From contig CAJKJS010000034.1 of the NCBI GenBank assembly GCA_905200265.1, positions 1 to 9,857 of the forward strand: a DNA stretch of 9,857 nt, given 5' to 3'. The translations under genes were made by a program, and so were the position numbers. The stretch comes from an uncultured Oscillospiraceae bacterium (GTDB taxonomy: Bacteria; Bacillota; Clostridia; Oscillospirales; Acutalibacteraceae). Positions 1 to 5,306 of this stretch are shown in pieces. The notes below the pieces were generated by a model. That model ran no database searches. It saw only the letters and a list, made by a program, of their open reading frames with translations, and was not told the origin of the DNA. Position 1 is the first letter of the stretch; each line of letters starts with the position of its first letter.

Positions 1-8
1 CTTTGCAT

Positions 9-30
9 GAAGCCGAAGGCCTCCTTTTTT
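9..30 (+). terminator. probable rho-independent terminator at the left edge
   Basis: A short GC-rich hairpin (GAAGCC, loop GAA, GGCCTC with one mismatch) runs directly into six T residues at 25-30. This looks like the 3' end of a gene transcribed into the window from the left. The loop is only three bases and part of the structure may lie outside the window, so the call is tentative. The 113 bases between this point and the end of the smr-like gene (31-143) are AT-rich and hold no gene that I can support. Confidence 0.35.
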
Positions 31-143
31 GCATAAATCATCGGTTTTATACGAAAAATCGTCCTGTTTTCATGAGAAAATGGTGTTATCCTCAAGTATA
101 GGGGACAAATATGAATACCGTTTGTCTAATATTTTGGTTTTCG

Positions 144-395
144 TTATTTTTTCAGTAAAAACCGGGTGGTTCCTTCGTTGAGTGTTGGCAGTTTGGCTTT
201 TAAACGCGGATGGGTAAACTCCTTTCGTACCATATCCCTGAGCGCTGTGCCCCTGGTGTACCCATGAATGACCACAACTTCCTGAACATCCGGCCCTGCA
301 TGAGTGAGTAAATGAGAAAGCCGGTAAGCGGCATCTTCTCTCATCAATCCATGCAAATCCACTTCAATTTTCCCCGGCATTTTTCTGACGTGCAT
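144..395 (-). CDS. stand-alone Smr domain protein
   Basis: This 83-residue protein consists of essentially one Smr domain, the small module named after the C-terminus of MutS2. Family members bind or cleave nucleic acids (branched DNA, or RNA in ribosome quality control). The N-terminal DLHG motif is at residues 13-16, and the second conserved motif HGYTRGTALRD is at 44-54, a clostridial variant of the usual HGxGxGxLR signature. There is no MutS2 ATPase part, signal peptide or membrane segment, so the protein is probably cytosolic. The ATG at 393-395 is preferred: AGGAAAGGA sits 9 bases upstream. A TTG directly before it would add one residue. The gene stands alone, divergent from the beta-propeller-like gene. 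The domain call is firm; the substrate cannot be told from sequence. Confidence 0.87.
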   Translation of the reverse strand: MHVRKMPGKIEVDLHGLMREDAAYRLSHLLTHAGPDVQEVVVIHGYTRGTALRDMVRKEFTHPRLKAKLPTLNEGTTRFLLKK

Positions 396-428
396 CAAAC
401 CACGTCCTTTCCTCTTTCTAATACGTTA

Positions 429-457
429 AGTATACTGCTTATTTAGAAAAAATGTAA
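429..457 (-). promoter_or_regulatory. candidate promoter of the Smr gene
   Basis: On the minus strand a TATACT -10 box (429-434) lies 17 bases downstream of a weak -35-like TTACAT (452-457). Transcription would begin near 422, leaving a leader of about 27 bases with the ribosome binding site. The -35 match is poor, so this rests mainly on the -10 box and its position. Confidence 0.35.
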
Positions 458-476
458 TGAAAAAATAAATAAACTA

Positions 477-485
477 TGATATACT
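477..485 (+). promoter_or_regulatory. extended -10 promoter candidate for the beta-propeller-like gene
   Basis: TGATATACT fits an extended -10 element (TGn followed by TATACT at 480-485). No good -35 is visible, which extended -10 promoters tolerate. The predicted transcription start, near 492, falls after the first possible GTG codon (486). This supports the downstream GTG at 525 as the true start of the gene. Confidence 0.4.
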
Positions 486-524
486 GTGAGTAATATCGAT
501 AGAGAGAGGCAGGGGACGCACGCC

Positions 525-1694
525 GTGAAAGTCGTGGATATACGAAATCTGGTGACCGCCAGCAGCGTGGAATTGATCCGCGTCAGCGATACGAATATTT
601 GCTATGCGGAAGAAAAAAACGAAGAAGGGCACAACAGCCTTTTTCTCCTGTCTTATGACCGTCTGACTCGCCGGGAAACTATTATTGCCAACTATTTCCT
701 TACGGACCCTTCCTATGTACAGCACTATACCCTCATGGGGCAGGATCTTATTATCGTCATGGAAAATGGCGGCAGCGTGATTTGGGTATTGCGTCTGGAC
801 GTCGAAACTGGGGAAGAAAAAAACCTGGAGGAAATTCATCTCATCGGTTCGTTTGCCGGTAGTGTAGTGTTAAGCCGTTCGCAGTTATTGCTTTTTACCG
901 GCGAAAATGAAGCCCATAAATCTTTGTTTGATGATTACCAGTCGTTAACCGGATTGTCCCAAGTTGTATACCTGTATGATATTGATCAACACCGGTATGT
1001 TTATGTACGTGATCCCCGGATATGCGCTCTGCATCCTGATCAGATTTCGTTGTTTGTTTCCGGTGGGGAAAGCCAACTACTGATTCAGGATACCTATGGC
1101 AGCGAGCAGGAAAAGGAAACCTGTTATCAGGACCGGCGCTGGCTGGGAAATCGCATTTGCGACCGCATTTGGGCCTGTCCTCTTTCTTCCTTTTTGACAG
1201 CTGCTGAAAAACAGGAAGAATATCTGCCCCTGGTTCACTTATTTGGCACCGATACTAACGCTATGATTCGCCTGTGCGGAGAAGACGCCCGCTATTTATA
1301 CTTCCGGGCCGTGTATTTCCCCCGGGATGATGAACGCATTGTCGCCGTAGAAAAAGAAACCGGGGAACGATCCATTGCTGCGGTACTGCGCCGGGATGAC
1401 GAAACCAGCTTTACCTTTTTTGAACGGAATACCGGCCGGGCCTATCGTTTACAGGAGGGACGGCGTACCTATCAGATCACCGGGGTACTCAATTCCCATG
1501 TAAAGGCAGAATACAGCCGCGACCTGGGACGTCCCATTGGCTGTGCCGAGGACCGGTACTTAGTGGCGAAATACGTGATGAGCGATGAAAAGGATTCGTT
1601 TGTGTTCCATTCGATTTTCGACTGTGAAACTGGCGACCAGCAGAGCTATGAATGCCGGGCCGCTGTAAAAGACGACACGATTATTTTATATTGA
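525..1694 (+). CDS. uncharacterised cytosolic protein, probable beta-propeller
   Basis: I do not recognise the family of this 389-residue protein. It has no signal peptide or membrane segment. Predicted strands alternate with turns carrying a repeated acidic/TG pattern: YDRLTRRE (44-51), DVETGEEK (92-99), YDIDQHRYVY (151-160), EKETGERS (276-283), ERNTGRAYR (300-308) and DCETGDQQ (366-373). This spacing and chemistry resemble blade-connecting turns of six-bladed beta-propellers, but no catalytic motif stands out. The GTG at 525 is chosen because a purine-rich AGGCAGGGG (506-514) lies 10 bases before it. The alternative GTG at 486 has no ribosome binding site and lies at the predicted -10/start-site region; it would add 13 residues. 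The gene appears monocistronic: it is divergent from the Smr gene and convergent with the aminotransferase. That the ORF is real is well supported; the fold is inference and the function unknown. Confidence 0.8.
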   Translation: MKVVDIRNLVTASSVELIRVSDTNICYAEEKNEEGHNSLFLLSYDRLTRRETIIANYFLTDPSYVQHYTLMGQDLIIVMENGGSVIWVLRLDVETGEEKNLEEIHLIGSFAGSVVLSRSQLLLFTGENEAHKSLFDDYQSLTGLSQVVYLYDIDQHRYVYVRDPRICALHPDQISLFVSGGESQLLIQDTYGSEQEKETCYQDRRWLGNRICDRIWACPLSSFLTAAEKQEEYLPLVHLFGTDTNAMIRLCGEDARYLYFRAVYFPRDDERIVAVEKETGERSIAAVLRRDDETSFTFFERNTGRAYRLQEGRRTYQITGVLNSHVKAEYSRDLGRPIGCAEDRYLVAKYVMSDEKDSFVFHSIFDCETGDQQSYECRAAVKDDTIILY

Positions 1695-1696
1695 CG

Positions 1697-1741
1697 AAAA
1701 AAAGAGCGGTTCATTTCCGTGTAGGAAACGAACCGCTCTTT
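1697..1741. terminator. bidirectional terminator between convergent genes
   Basis: A perfect 12-bp stem (AAAGAGCGGTTC at 1701-1712 with GAACCGCTCTTT at 1730-1741) continues after one mismatch with TTTCC/GGAAA (1714-1718 with 1724-1728) around a GTGTA loop. On the minus strand it is followed by seven U residues (A run at 1697-1703), giving a textbook terminator for the aminotransferase gene. On the plus strand it starts seven bases after the stop codon of the upstream gene and is followed by a less regular T-rich stretch, so it probably serves both genes. Confidence 0.9.
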
Positions 1742-1746
1742 GTTAT

Positions 1747-2916
1747 TTATTCTCCGAACAAACCGCTTTTGGCAATACGACCGGCAGCTTCCAGAATGAC
1801 ATCCTCATCCTGTACCAGCGCAAGCCGCACATACCCTTCCCCAGACGGGCCAAAACCGCTGCCCGGCGTTACCAGTACTCCGGTTTTTTCCAGCAGTTCC
1901 AGAGCAAATGCCTGGGAAGACGAAAATGTTTTCGGAATTGCCGCCCATGCAAACATGGTCGCTTTGGGCGGGTCAATTGTCCAACCGGCCTGAGCAAAAC
2001 TGCGGCAAAGAGCATCCCGTCGGCGCTGATAGGCCTTTCTTGTACGTTCGACGCAACTTTGGTCACCGGTAATGGCTTCAATCGCTGCCTGTTGCACCGG
2101 CAGGAACATGCCGTAATCCATATTGGATTTCAGTAGCTTTAGCTTTTCGACCATCTCCCGGTTGCCTAGGCAGAAACCTACCCGGGCCCCAGCCATCCCG
2201 TAGGTTTTCGACAGGGAATTAAATTCCACCCCTACATCCATAGCACCGGGGTAAGAAAGGAAGCTCCCTCCTTTGACTCCATCAAAGGTCAGCTCGCTGT
2301 AAGCATTATCGTGCAGCACCATAATATCGTAGGTACGGGCAAATTCAATCAGCTCCCGGTAAAACGAAGGCGGGGCAATGGCACAAGTGGGGTTATTGGG
2401 ATACGAAACCATCATCAATTTCGCCCGGCGTGCCGTTTCGGGATCAATGGCTGAAAAATCAATCAGATAGTCGTTTTCTTTTTTCAGCGGCATGTACGAA
2501 AGCCGGGCGCCTGCTACCCGGGGACCATCCGCAAAAACAGGATAGCAGGGGTCGGGTACCAGCACAATATCACCGGGGTCGGCTACCGTCAGAGCAATAT
2601 GGGATAGTCCTTCCTGGGACCCCATCAGCGAACACACCTGCGTTTGAGGGTCCAACTCTACTCCATAGCGCCGCCGGTACCACTCGGCGGCGGCTTTTTG
2701 CAGTGCGGATGTATCGCGAATGGCGTATACATAACTTTTCGGGTCTAACGCCGCCTGGCTGAGCACCTGGCGAATGCGCTCTTCCGGTGGGATATTGGGC
2801 GTACCCACCGAAAGGTCAATGACCGAAACCCCTTGTGCTTCTTTTTCCTGCTTTTTCTGCAAGAGAACCGAAAAAATCCCGGTTCCAAATGCATCCATCC
2901 GATTGGCAAAACGCAT
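1747..2916 (-). CDS. PLP-dependent aminotransferase, class I/II (DapL/PatA-like)
   Basis: This 389-residue fold-type I aminotransferase has full family length. Visible signature residues are NNPT at 174-177, D203 (PLP ring nitrogen) and Y206 in HDNAY, the Schiff-base lysine K237 in SLSKTYGMAGARVGF, and R245 contacting the PLP phosphate. The C-terminal YVRLAL segment carries the arginine expected to bind the substrate carboxylate. The overall pattern (start MDAFGTGIF, DLSVGTPNIPP near 34-44) is that of enzymes annotated as LL-diaminopimelate or aromatic aminotransferases, so a role in lysine/diaminopimelate or amino-acid metabolism is likely. Exact substrate specificity cannot be read from sequence. 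The ATG has a purine-rich GAAGGAAGCGG upstream. The gene starts 18 bases after the stop of the PH-domain membrane protein, so the two are probably co-transcribed. A strong terminator follows. Confidence 0.9.
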   Translation of the reverse strand: MRFANRMDAFGTGIFSVLLQKKQEKEAQGVSVIDLSVGTPNIPPEERIRQVLSQAALDPKSYVYAIRDTSALQKAAAEWYRRRYGVELDPQTQVCSLMGSQEGLSHIALTVADPGDIVLVPDPCYPVFADGPRVAGARLSYMPLKKENDYLIDFSAIDPETARRAKLMMVSYPNNPTCAIAPPSFYRELIEFARTYDIMVLHDNAYSELTFDGVKGGSFLSYPGAMDVGVEFNSLSKTYGMAGARVGFCLGNREMVEKLKLLKSNMDYGMFLPVQQAAIEAITGDQSCVERTRKAYQRRRDALCRSFAQAGWTIDPPKATMFAWAAIPKTFSSSQAFALELLEKTGVLVTPGSGFGPSGEGYVRLALVQDEDVILEAAGRIAKSGLFGE

Positions 2917-2934
2917 GTTTTCCGCTTCCTTCTT

Positions 2935-3672
2935 TTATGATAATTCCCGCCCGGAGAATCCTTTGTCTTCCCGGACATAAACGGTAATATATACCCTTTT
3001 TTCTTCCGTTTGTGTGCGTCCCTTTTTTTGCAGTGCCAGGCGCGGCAAACACAGCACTGTACCACTGTGCACGCCTACGGGAATTTGTACCTGCACCGGT
3101 TCATACCCGGGCAGCAGCAAATCCCGTTTGCCTCCTTCATGAGCCTGTACCGATGAAATCGTCATGTGCACACGCATGACTTTTTCTGGCAGAGAAGGCC
3201 GGCTGTCCTTATCCATGGCTTGCCGGGCATTGCGAAAAGCCAACACCGCGGTCTGTGGGGCCGGCATACCCCGCAGCCGAATACCCCCGGAAAGCGTACC
3301 CACCCACAAGGTGTGTGAGTCCCCGGCTTCCAGTTCCACCACCTGCCACAGCGGATAGTCAAACGGTTCCCCCTGCGCCAGACCATACACGCGCCGGTCT
3401 GTAATCACCAGCCGGTTCCGTTTTGCAAGATCTTTGTAGCGGCAAAAGAAGGTGTCTCCCACAACGGCTCCCAACGCCAAAATGAGCGCCAAACCCATAG
3501 CGGTTCCCCAGTAAGTACCTGTTAAAGACCGATTGAATCCCAGCCACCAATTGGCTGCCGTACATAAAATGAGGTAGACGGCGCCTAGCCCCAAAAACGC
3601 GCAAAACCCAATGCCCACGGTATAAATCACCTGCCGCCGGGGACTTCTCCAAAAGATAATTTCAGCTGCCAT
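2935..3672 (-). CDS. two-pass membrane protein with PH-like and DnaJ-C-like regions
   Basis: This is a 245-residue membrane protein. Two hydrophobic helices (about 16-42 and 53-76) are followed by a soluble, probably cytoplasmic part. Residues 86-154 (RLVITDRRVYG, then strands and a closing helix ending FRNARQAM) resemble the bacterial PH-like domain of YdbT/DUF304-type proteins. Residues 166-236 resemble a DnaJ C-terminal substrate-binding subdomain: a VHMTISSVQAHEGG strand-loop, then VQIPVGVHSGTVLCLP (195-210), compared with the IPAGVxxGTxLRL element of DnaJ, and a final VYITVYVRED strand (227-236). There is no J domain, HPD motif or zinc-finger cysteines. The ATG is supported by AGGAGG six bases upstream. 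The gene sits 18 bases before the aminotransferase gene. The membrane and PH-like calls are reasonable; the DnaJ-C resemblance is by eye. The function is unknown. Confidence 0.8.
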   Translation of the reverse strand: MAAEIIFWRSPRRQVIYTVGIGFCAFLGLGAVYLILCTAANWWLGFNRSLTGTYWGTAMGLALILALGAVVGDTFFCRYKDLAKRNRLVITDRRVYGLAQGEPFDYPLWQVVELEAGDSHTLWVGTLSGGIRLRGMPAPQTAVLAFRNARQAMDKDSRPSLPEKVMRVHMTISSVQAHEGGKRDLLLPGYEPVQVQIPVGVHSGTVLCLPRLALQKKGRTQTEEKRVYITVYVREDKGFSGRELS

Positions 3673-3689
3673 CTTCTACCTCCTCTCCC

Positions 3690-3740
3690 AAAAACAGCGC
3701 TTCTCCTTTCGTCAAAAGCGAAAAGAGGAGCGCCGTTTTT
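3690..3740. terminator. terminator after the LCP gene
   Basis: A 15-bp near-perfect stem pairs GCGCTTCTCCTTTCG (3697-3711) with CGAAAAGAGGAGCGC (3719-3733), with two non-Watson-Crick positions and a seven-base loop. It is flanked by five A (3690-3694) and five T (3736-3740), so a U tract follows it on either strand. It lies 3' of the LCP stop codon on the minus strand and ends shortly before the ribosome binding site of the next minus-strand gene. A second small hairpin (ATCGG, loop, CCGAT at 3741-3755) lies between it and the stop codon. Confidence 0.8.
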
Positions 3741-3758
3741 ATCGGTCTTGCCGATTGG

Positions 3759-4994
3759 TTATTCCTGTAGTAACGGATCTTCGCCGGTGTAATCATCGGG
3801 TAGTGACGCCGTCTCTTCAAACGAATCTTCATAAATAAAGTGATTGAGCAGCTGGGAATTCTTTTCCAAATCAGGAATCAATACCGAAGCTTTCATCCCG
3901 CTGATAATCACGCTGGTGCCGGTATGATACTGGTTATCAGGCATTTGCAGTTCCAGCATGTCGTATCCCAGATAAGCGGGCGCTTCATACACGATCTGCA
4001 GCATCTCGTCCGGACTAATATTACTGATGATATACGGCACAACCTGATTGGCAATATTCAGCAGCGTATTGACATCCGATCCCTTCAGGTTTTCCAGCAC
4101 CAAATCAATCACATGGCGTTGCCGTTTAGTACGGCCGTAATCGGAATAATACACTTCCCCGGTTTCCGGGTCGGTATAGTCCTGCATGCGAATCCGGGCA
4201 TAATACCGGGCCTGCTTGCTGGTCAACTTATGGGTACCGGCCGTCACATACAGCGAAGGGTCTTCGCCGGATTTACGGTTGATCTCATCGGCTTCTCCTT
4301 CGCTGAGGGTTACTTCAATGCCGCCCAGCGCCTCAATAATTGAGGGGAATGCTTCAAAATCGATGATGACATATTTATCAATATCCACCCCAAAATTCTT
4401 TTCAATGGTTTTCACCAGCAGGGGAGCCCCACCCAGCGAATAGGCCACATTGATGCGGTTATTGGCATAGCCGGGAATGGACAAATACATATCGCGCATA
4501 AACGACGTAACTTTGATCTTCTGGTTGCGCTTGTCAATGGAAACCAGCAGCATCGAGTCGCTGCGTCCCACATCGTTTGCCTGGTAATCATCGACGCCCA
4601 GAAGCAAAATGTTCATCACCTGGTCATCATGATACAGGCCGTCTTTCATGTAGGCCTCGCCTTCGGCTACCACATTGGTTTCACCGTTCTGGTTATCGCC
4701 CGATGTGGTATTGTCGCTTTGGCTGCTTTCATCGGGTACATAGTGGTACCCGGATAAAAGGCTGTTTGCTCGCAAAACCAAAGCACCTGCCACCACAAAA
4801 AGCACACTGAATAGGCTAATGACCACACTGGCCACCATCCGTTTCCGGCTTTTTTTCGGCTTTTCCCCTTTCGGGTCGCGTTCACTGTGGGAAAAGATCT
4901 CTTCCGGTTTGGGCTGATTGTCCAGGCCGGCGGTTTCCTGTAAAACCTCTTCCGGCATACTGCCGGTTTCGTTTTTCTTTTCTTCTTCCTGCAT
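3759..4994 (-). CDS. LCP (LytR-CpsA-Psr) family cell-wall polymer ligase
   Basis: LCP enzymes transfer polyprenyl-pyrophosphate-linked polymers (wall teichoic acid, capsule or other glycopolymers) onto peptidoglycan outside the membrane. This 411-residue protein has a charged cytoplasmic N-terminus (1-52), one membrane helix (about 53-74), a linker rich in S, D, N and T (85-110), and an LCP domain at about 126-305. Visible conserved elements are NILLLGVDD (128-136), GRSDSMLLVSID (143-154), SFMRDMY (164-170), the N-R-I-N-A-Y motif (179-185), and the distal arginines in YYARIR (264-269) and GRTKRQR (287-293), which bind the pyrophosphate head group. The remaining C-terminus (about 306-411) is acidic at its end. 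The ATG is preceded by GGAGGAA at a spacing of seven bases. The gene is divergent from the YfhO/glycosyltransferase operon, which fits a shared envelope role. The family call is firm; the polymer is not known. Confidence 0.94.
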   Translation of the reverse strand: MQEEEKKNETGSMPEEVLQETAGLDNQPKPEEIFSHSERDPKGEKPKKSRKRMVASVVISLFSVLFVVAGALVLRANSLLSGYHYVPDESSQSDNTTSGDNQNGETNVVAEGEAYMKDGLYHDDQVMNILLLGVDDYQANDVGRSDSMLLVSIDKRNQKIKVTSFMRDMYLSIPGYANNRINVAYSLGGAPLLVKTIEKNFGVDIDKYVIIDFEAFPSIIEALGGIEVTLSEGEADEINRKSGEDPSLYVTAGTHKLTSKQARYYARIRMQDYTDPETGEVYYSDYGRTKRQRHVIDLVLENLKGSDVNTLLNIANQVVPYIISNISPDEMLQIVYEAPAYLGYDMLELQMPDNQYHTGTSVIISGMKASVLIPDLEKNSQLLNHFIYEDSFEETASLPDDYTGEDPLLQE

Positions 4995-5066
4995 TGGACG
5001 GTTCCTCCCTCTTTGTCAACATACTGTCGGCACGAAATCAGGGCCTTTTTTTCATTCAATTTCAAC

Positions 5067-5072
5067 ATTATA
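5067..5072 (-). promoter_or_regulatory. -10 box of candidate LCP promoter
   Basis: On the minus strand a perfect TATAAT lies 72 bases upstream of the LCP start codon. A weak TTAAAG about 16 bases upstream could be the -35. Transcription would start near 5060, giving a leader of about 65 bases that includes the GGAGGAA ribosome binding site. Confidence 0.45.
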
Positions 5073-5154
5073 TGCCTATCTTCTAATTCTTTAATTCTCC
5101 AAAAGAATAATATGGTTTCCCCCTCAAATTTTGGGATTTCTTTGCATTTTTTGA

Positions 5155-5204
5155 AAAAAACCGGTATGTTCCTTTCTATTTTGCCCCCACGTGACCGGTT
5201 TTTT
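5155..5204. repeat. 11-bp inverted repeat between divergent promoters
   Basis: AAAAAACCGGT (5155-5165) and ACCGGTTTTTT (5194-5204) are perfect inverted copies separated by 28 bases; the spacer ends in the palindrome CACGTG (5188-5193). The repeat lies upstream of both promoter candidates, so it is unlikely to be the terminator of either flanking gene. It could be a regulator-binding site, or a terminator-like hairpin of an unseen small transcript, since each arm ends in T6 on its strand. Confidence 0.5.
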
Positions 5205-5249
5205 CTTATAAAAAGCCTTTTCCTGCTCTTCCCTCTCCTCTTTTGGGTG

Positions 5250-5258
5250 TGTTATAAT
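5250..5258 (+). promoter_or_regulatory. extended -10 promoter of the YfhO operon
   Basis: TGT followed by a perfect TATAAT (5253-5258) forms an extended -10 element. No convincing -35 hexamer is present about 17 bases upstream. Transcription would start near 5265, about 40 bases before the ATG. The leader contains AAGGAGG (5292-5298), spaced 8 bases from the start codon. Confidence 0.6.
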
Positions 5259-5306
5259 GGCTGTGGCTAATCGATTTTTTATGTCTATCGTAAGGAGGAG
5301 CCTTCT

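Larger units (their letters stand above)
4995..5306. other. 312-base divergent intergenic region
   Basis: This AT-rich spacer separates the LCP gene (minus) from the YfhO operon (plus). It contains a TATAAT box facing left (5067-5072), an extended -10 facing right (5250-5258), and between them an 11-bp inverted repeat (5155-5204). No reading frame in it has a convincing ribosome binding site or protein-like composition. I see no recognisable riboswitch. Confidence 0.6.

Noticed and set aside
31..143. Possible small gene or RNA between the left-edge terminator and the Smr gene
   Set aside because: The stretch is AT-rich with only a trivial TTTTC/GAAAA hairpin and no frame with a start, ribosome binding site and protein-like composition.
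486..524. Upstream GTG at 486 as the start of the beta-propeller-like gene
   Set aside because: It has no ribosome binding site and overlaps the extended -10 region; the GTG at 525 has a purine-rich site at suitable spacing. It remains possible if transcription begins further upstream.
474..839. 121-codon open frame on the minus strand across the start of the beta-propeller-like gene
   Set aside because: It overlaps the coding strand of a longer gene with better protein character and includes the promoter region; the translated sequence is low in conserved features.
2745..3065. 106-codon minus-strand frame spanning the junction of the PH-protein and aminotransferase genes
   Set aside because: It is an out-of-frame reading of both genes, rich in K, R and C, with no domain. 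The 18-base junction with proper start and stop explains the region better.
3840..4343. 167-codon open frame on the plus strand, antisense to the LCP gene
   Set aside because: It lies entirely within the well-supported LCP gene, its product has no recognisable domain, and no fitting ribosome binding site was noted. It is a mirror of LCP codon use.
5188..5193. CACGTG palindrome in the spacer
   Set aside because: A six-base palindrome is expected by chance and has no known role in Firmicutes promoters; it is mentioned only as part of the larger inverted repeat.
4995..5306. Possible riboswitch or T-box leader upstream of the LCP or YfhO genes
   Set aside because: No T-box sequence, known riboswitch core or anti-terminator pair could be recognised; the predicted leaders are only about 40 and 65 bases long.
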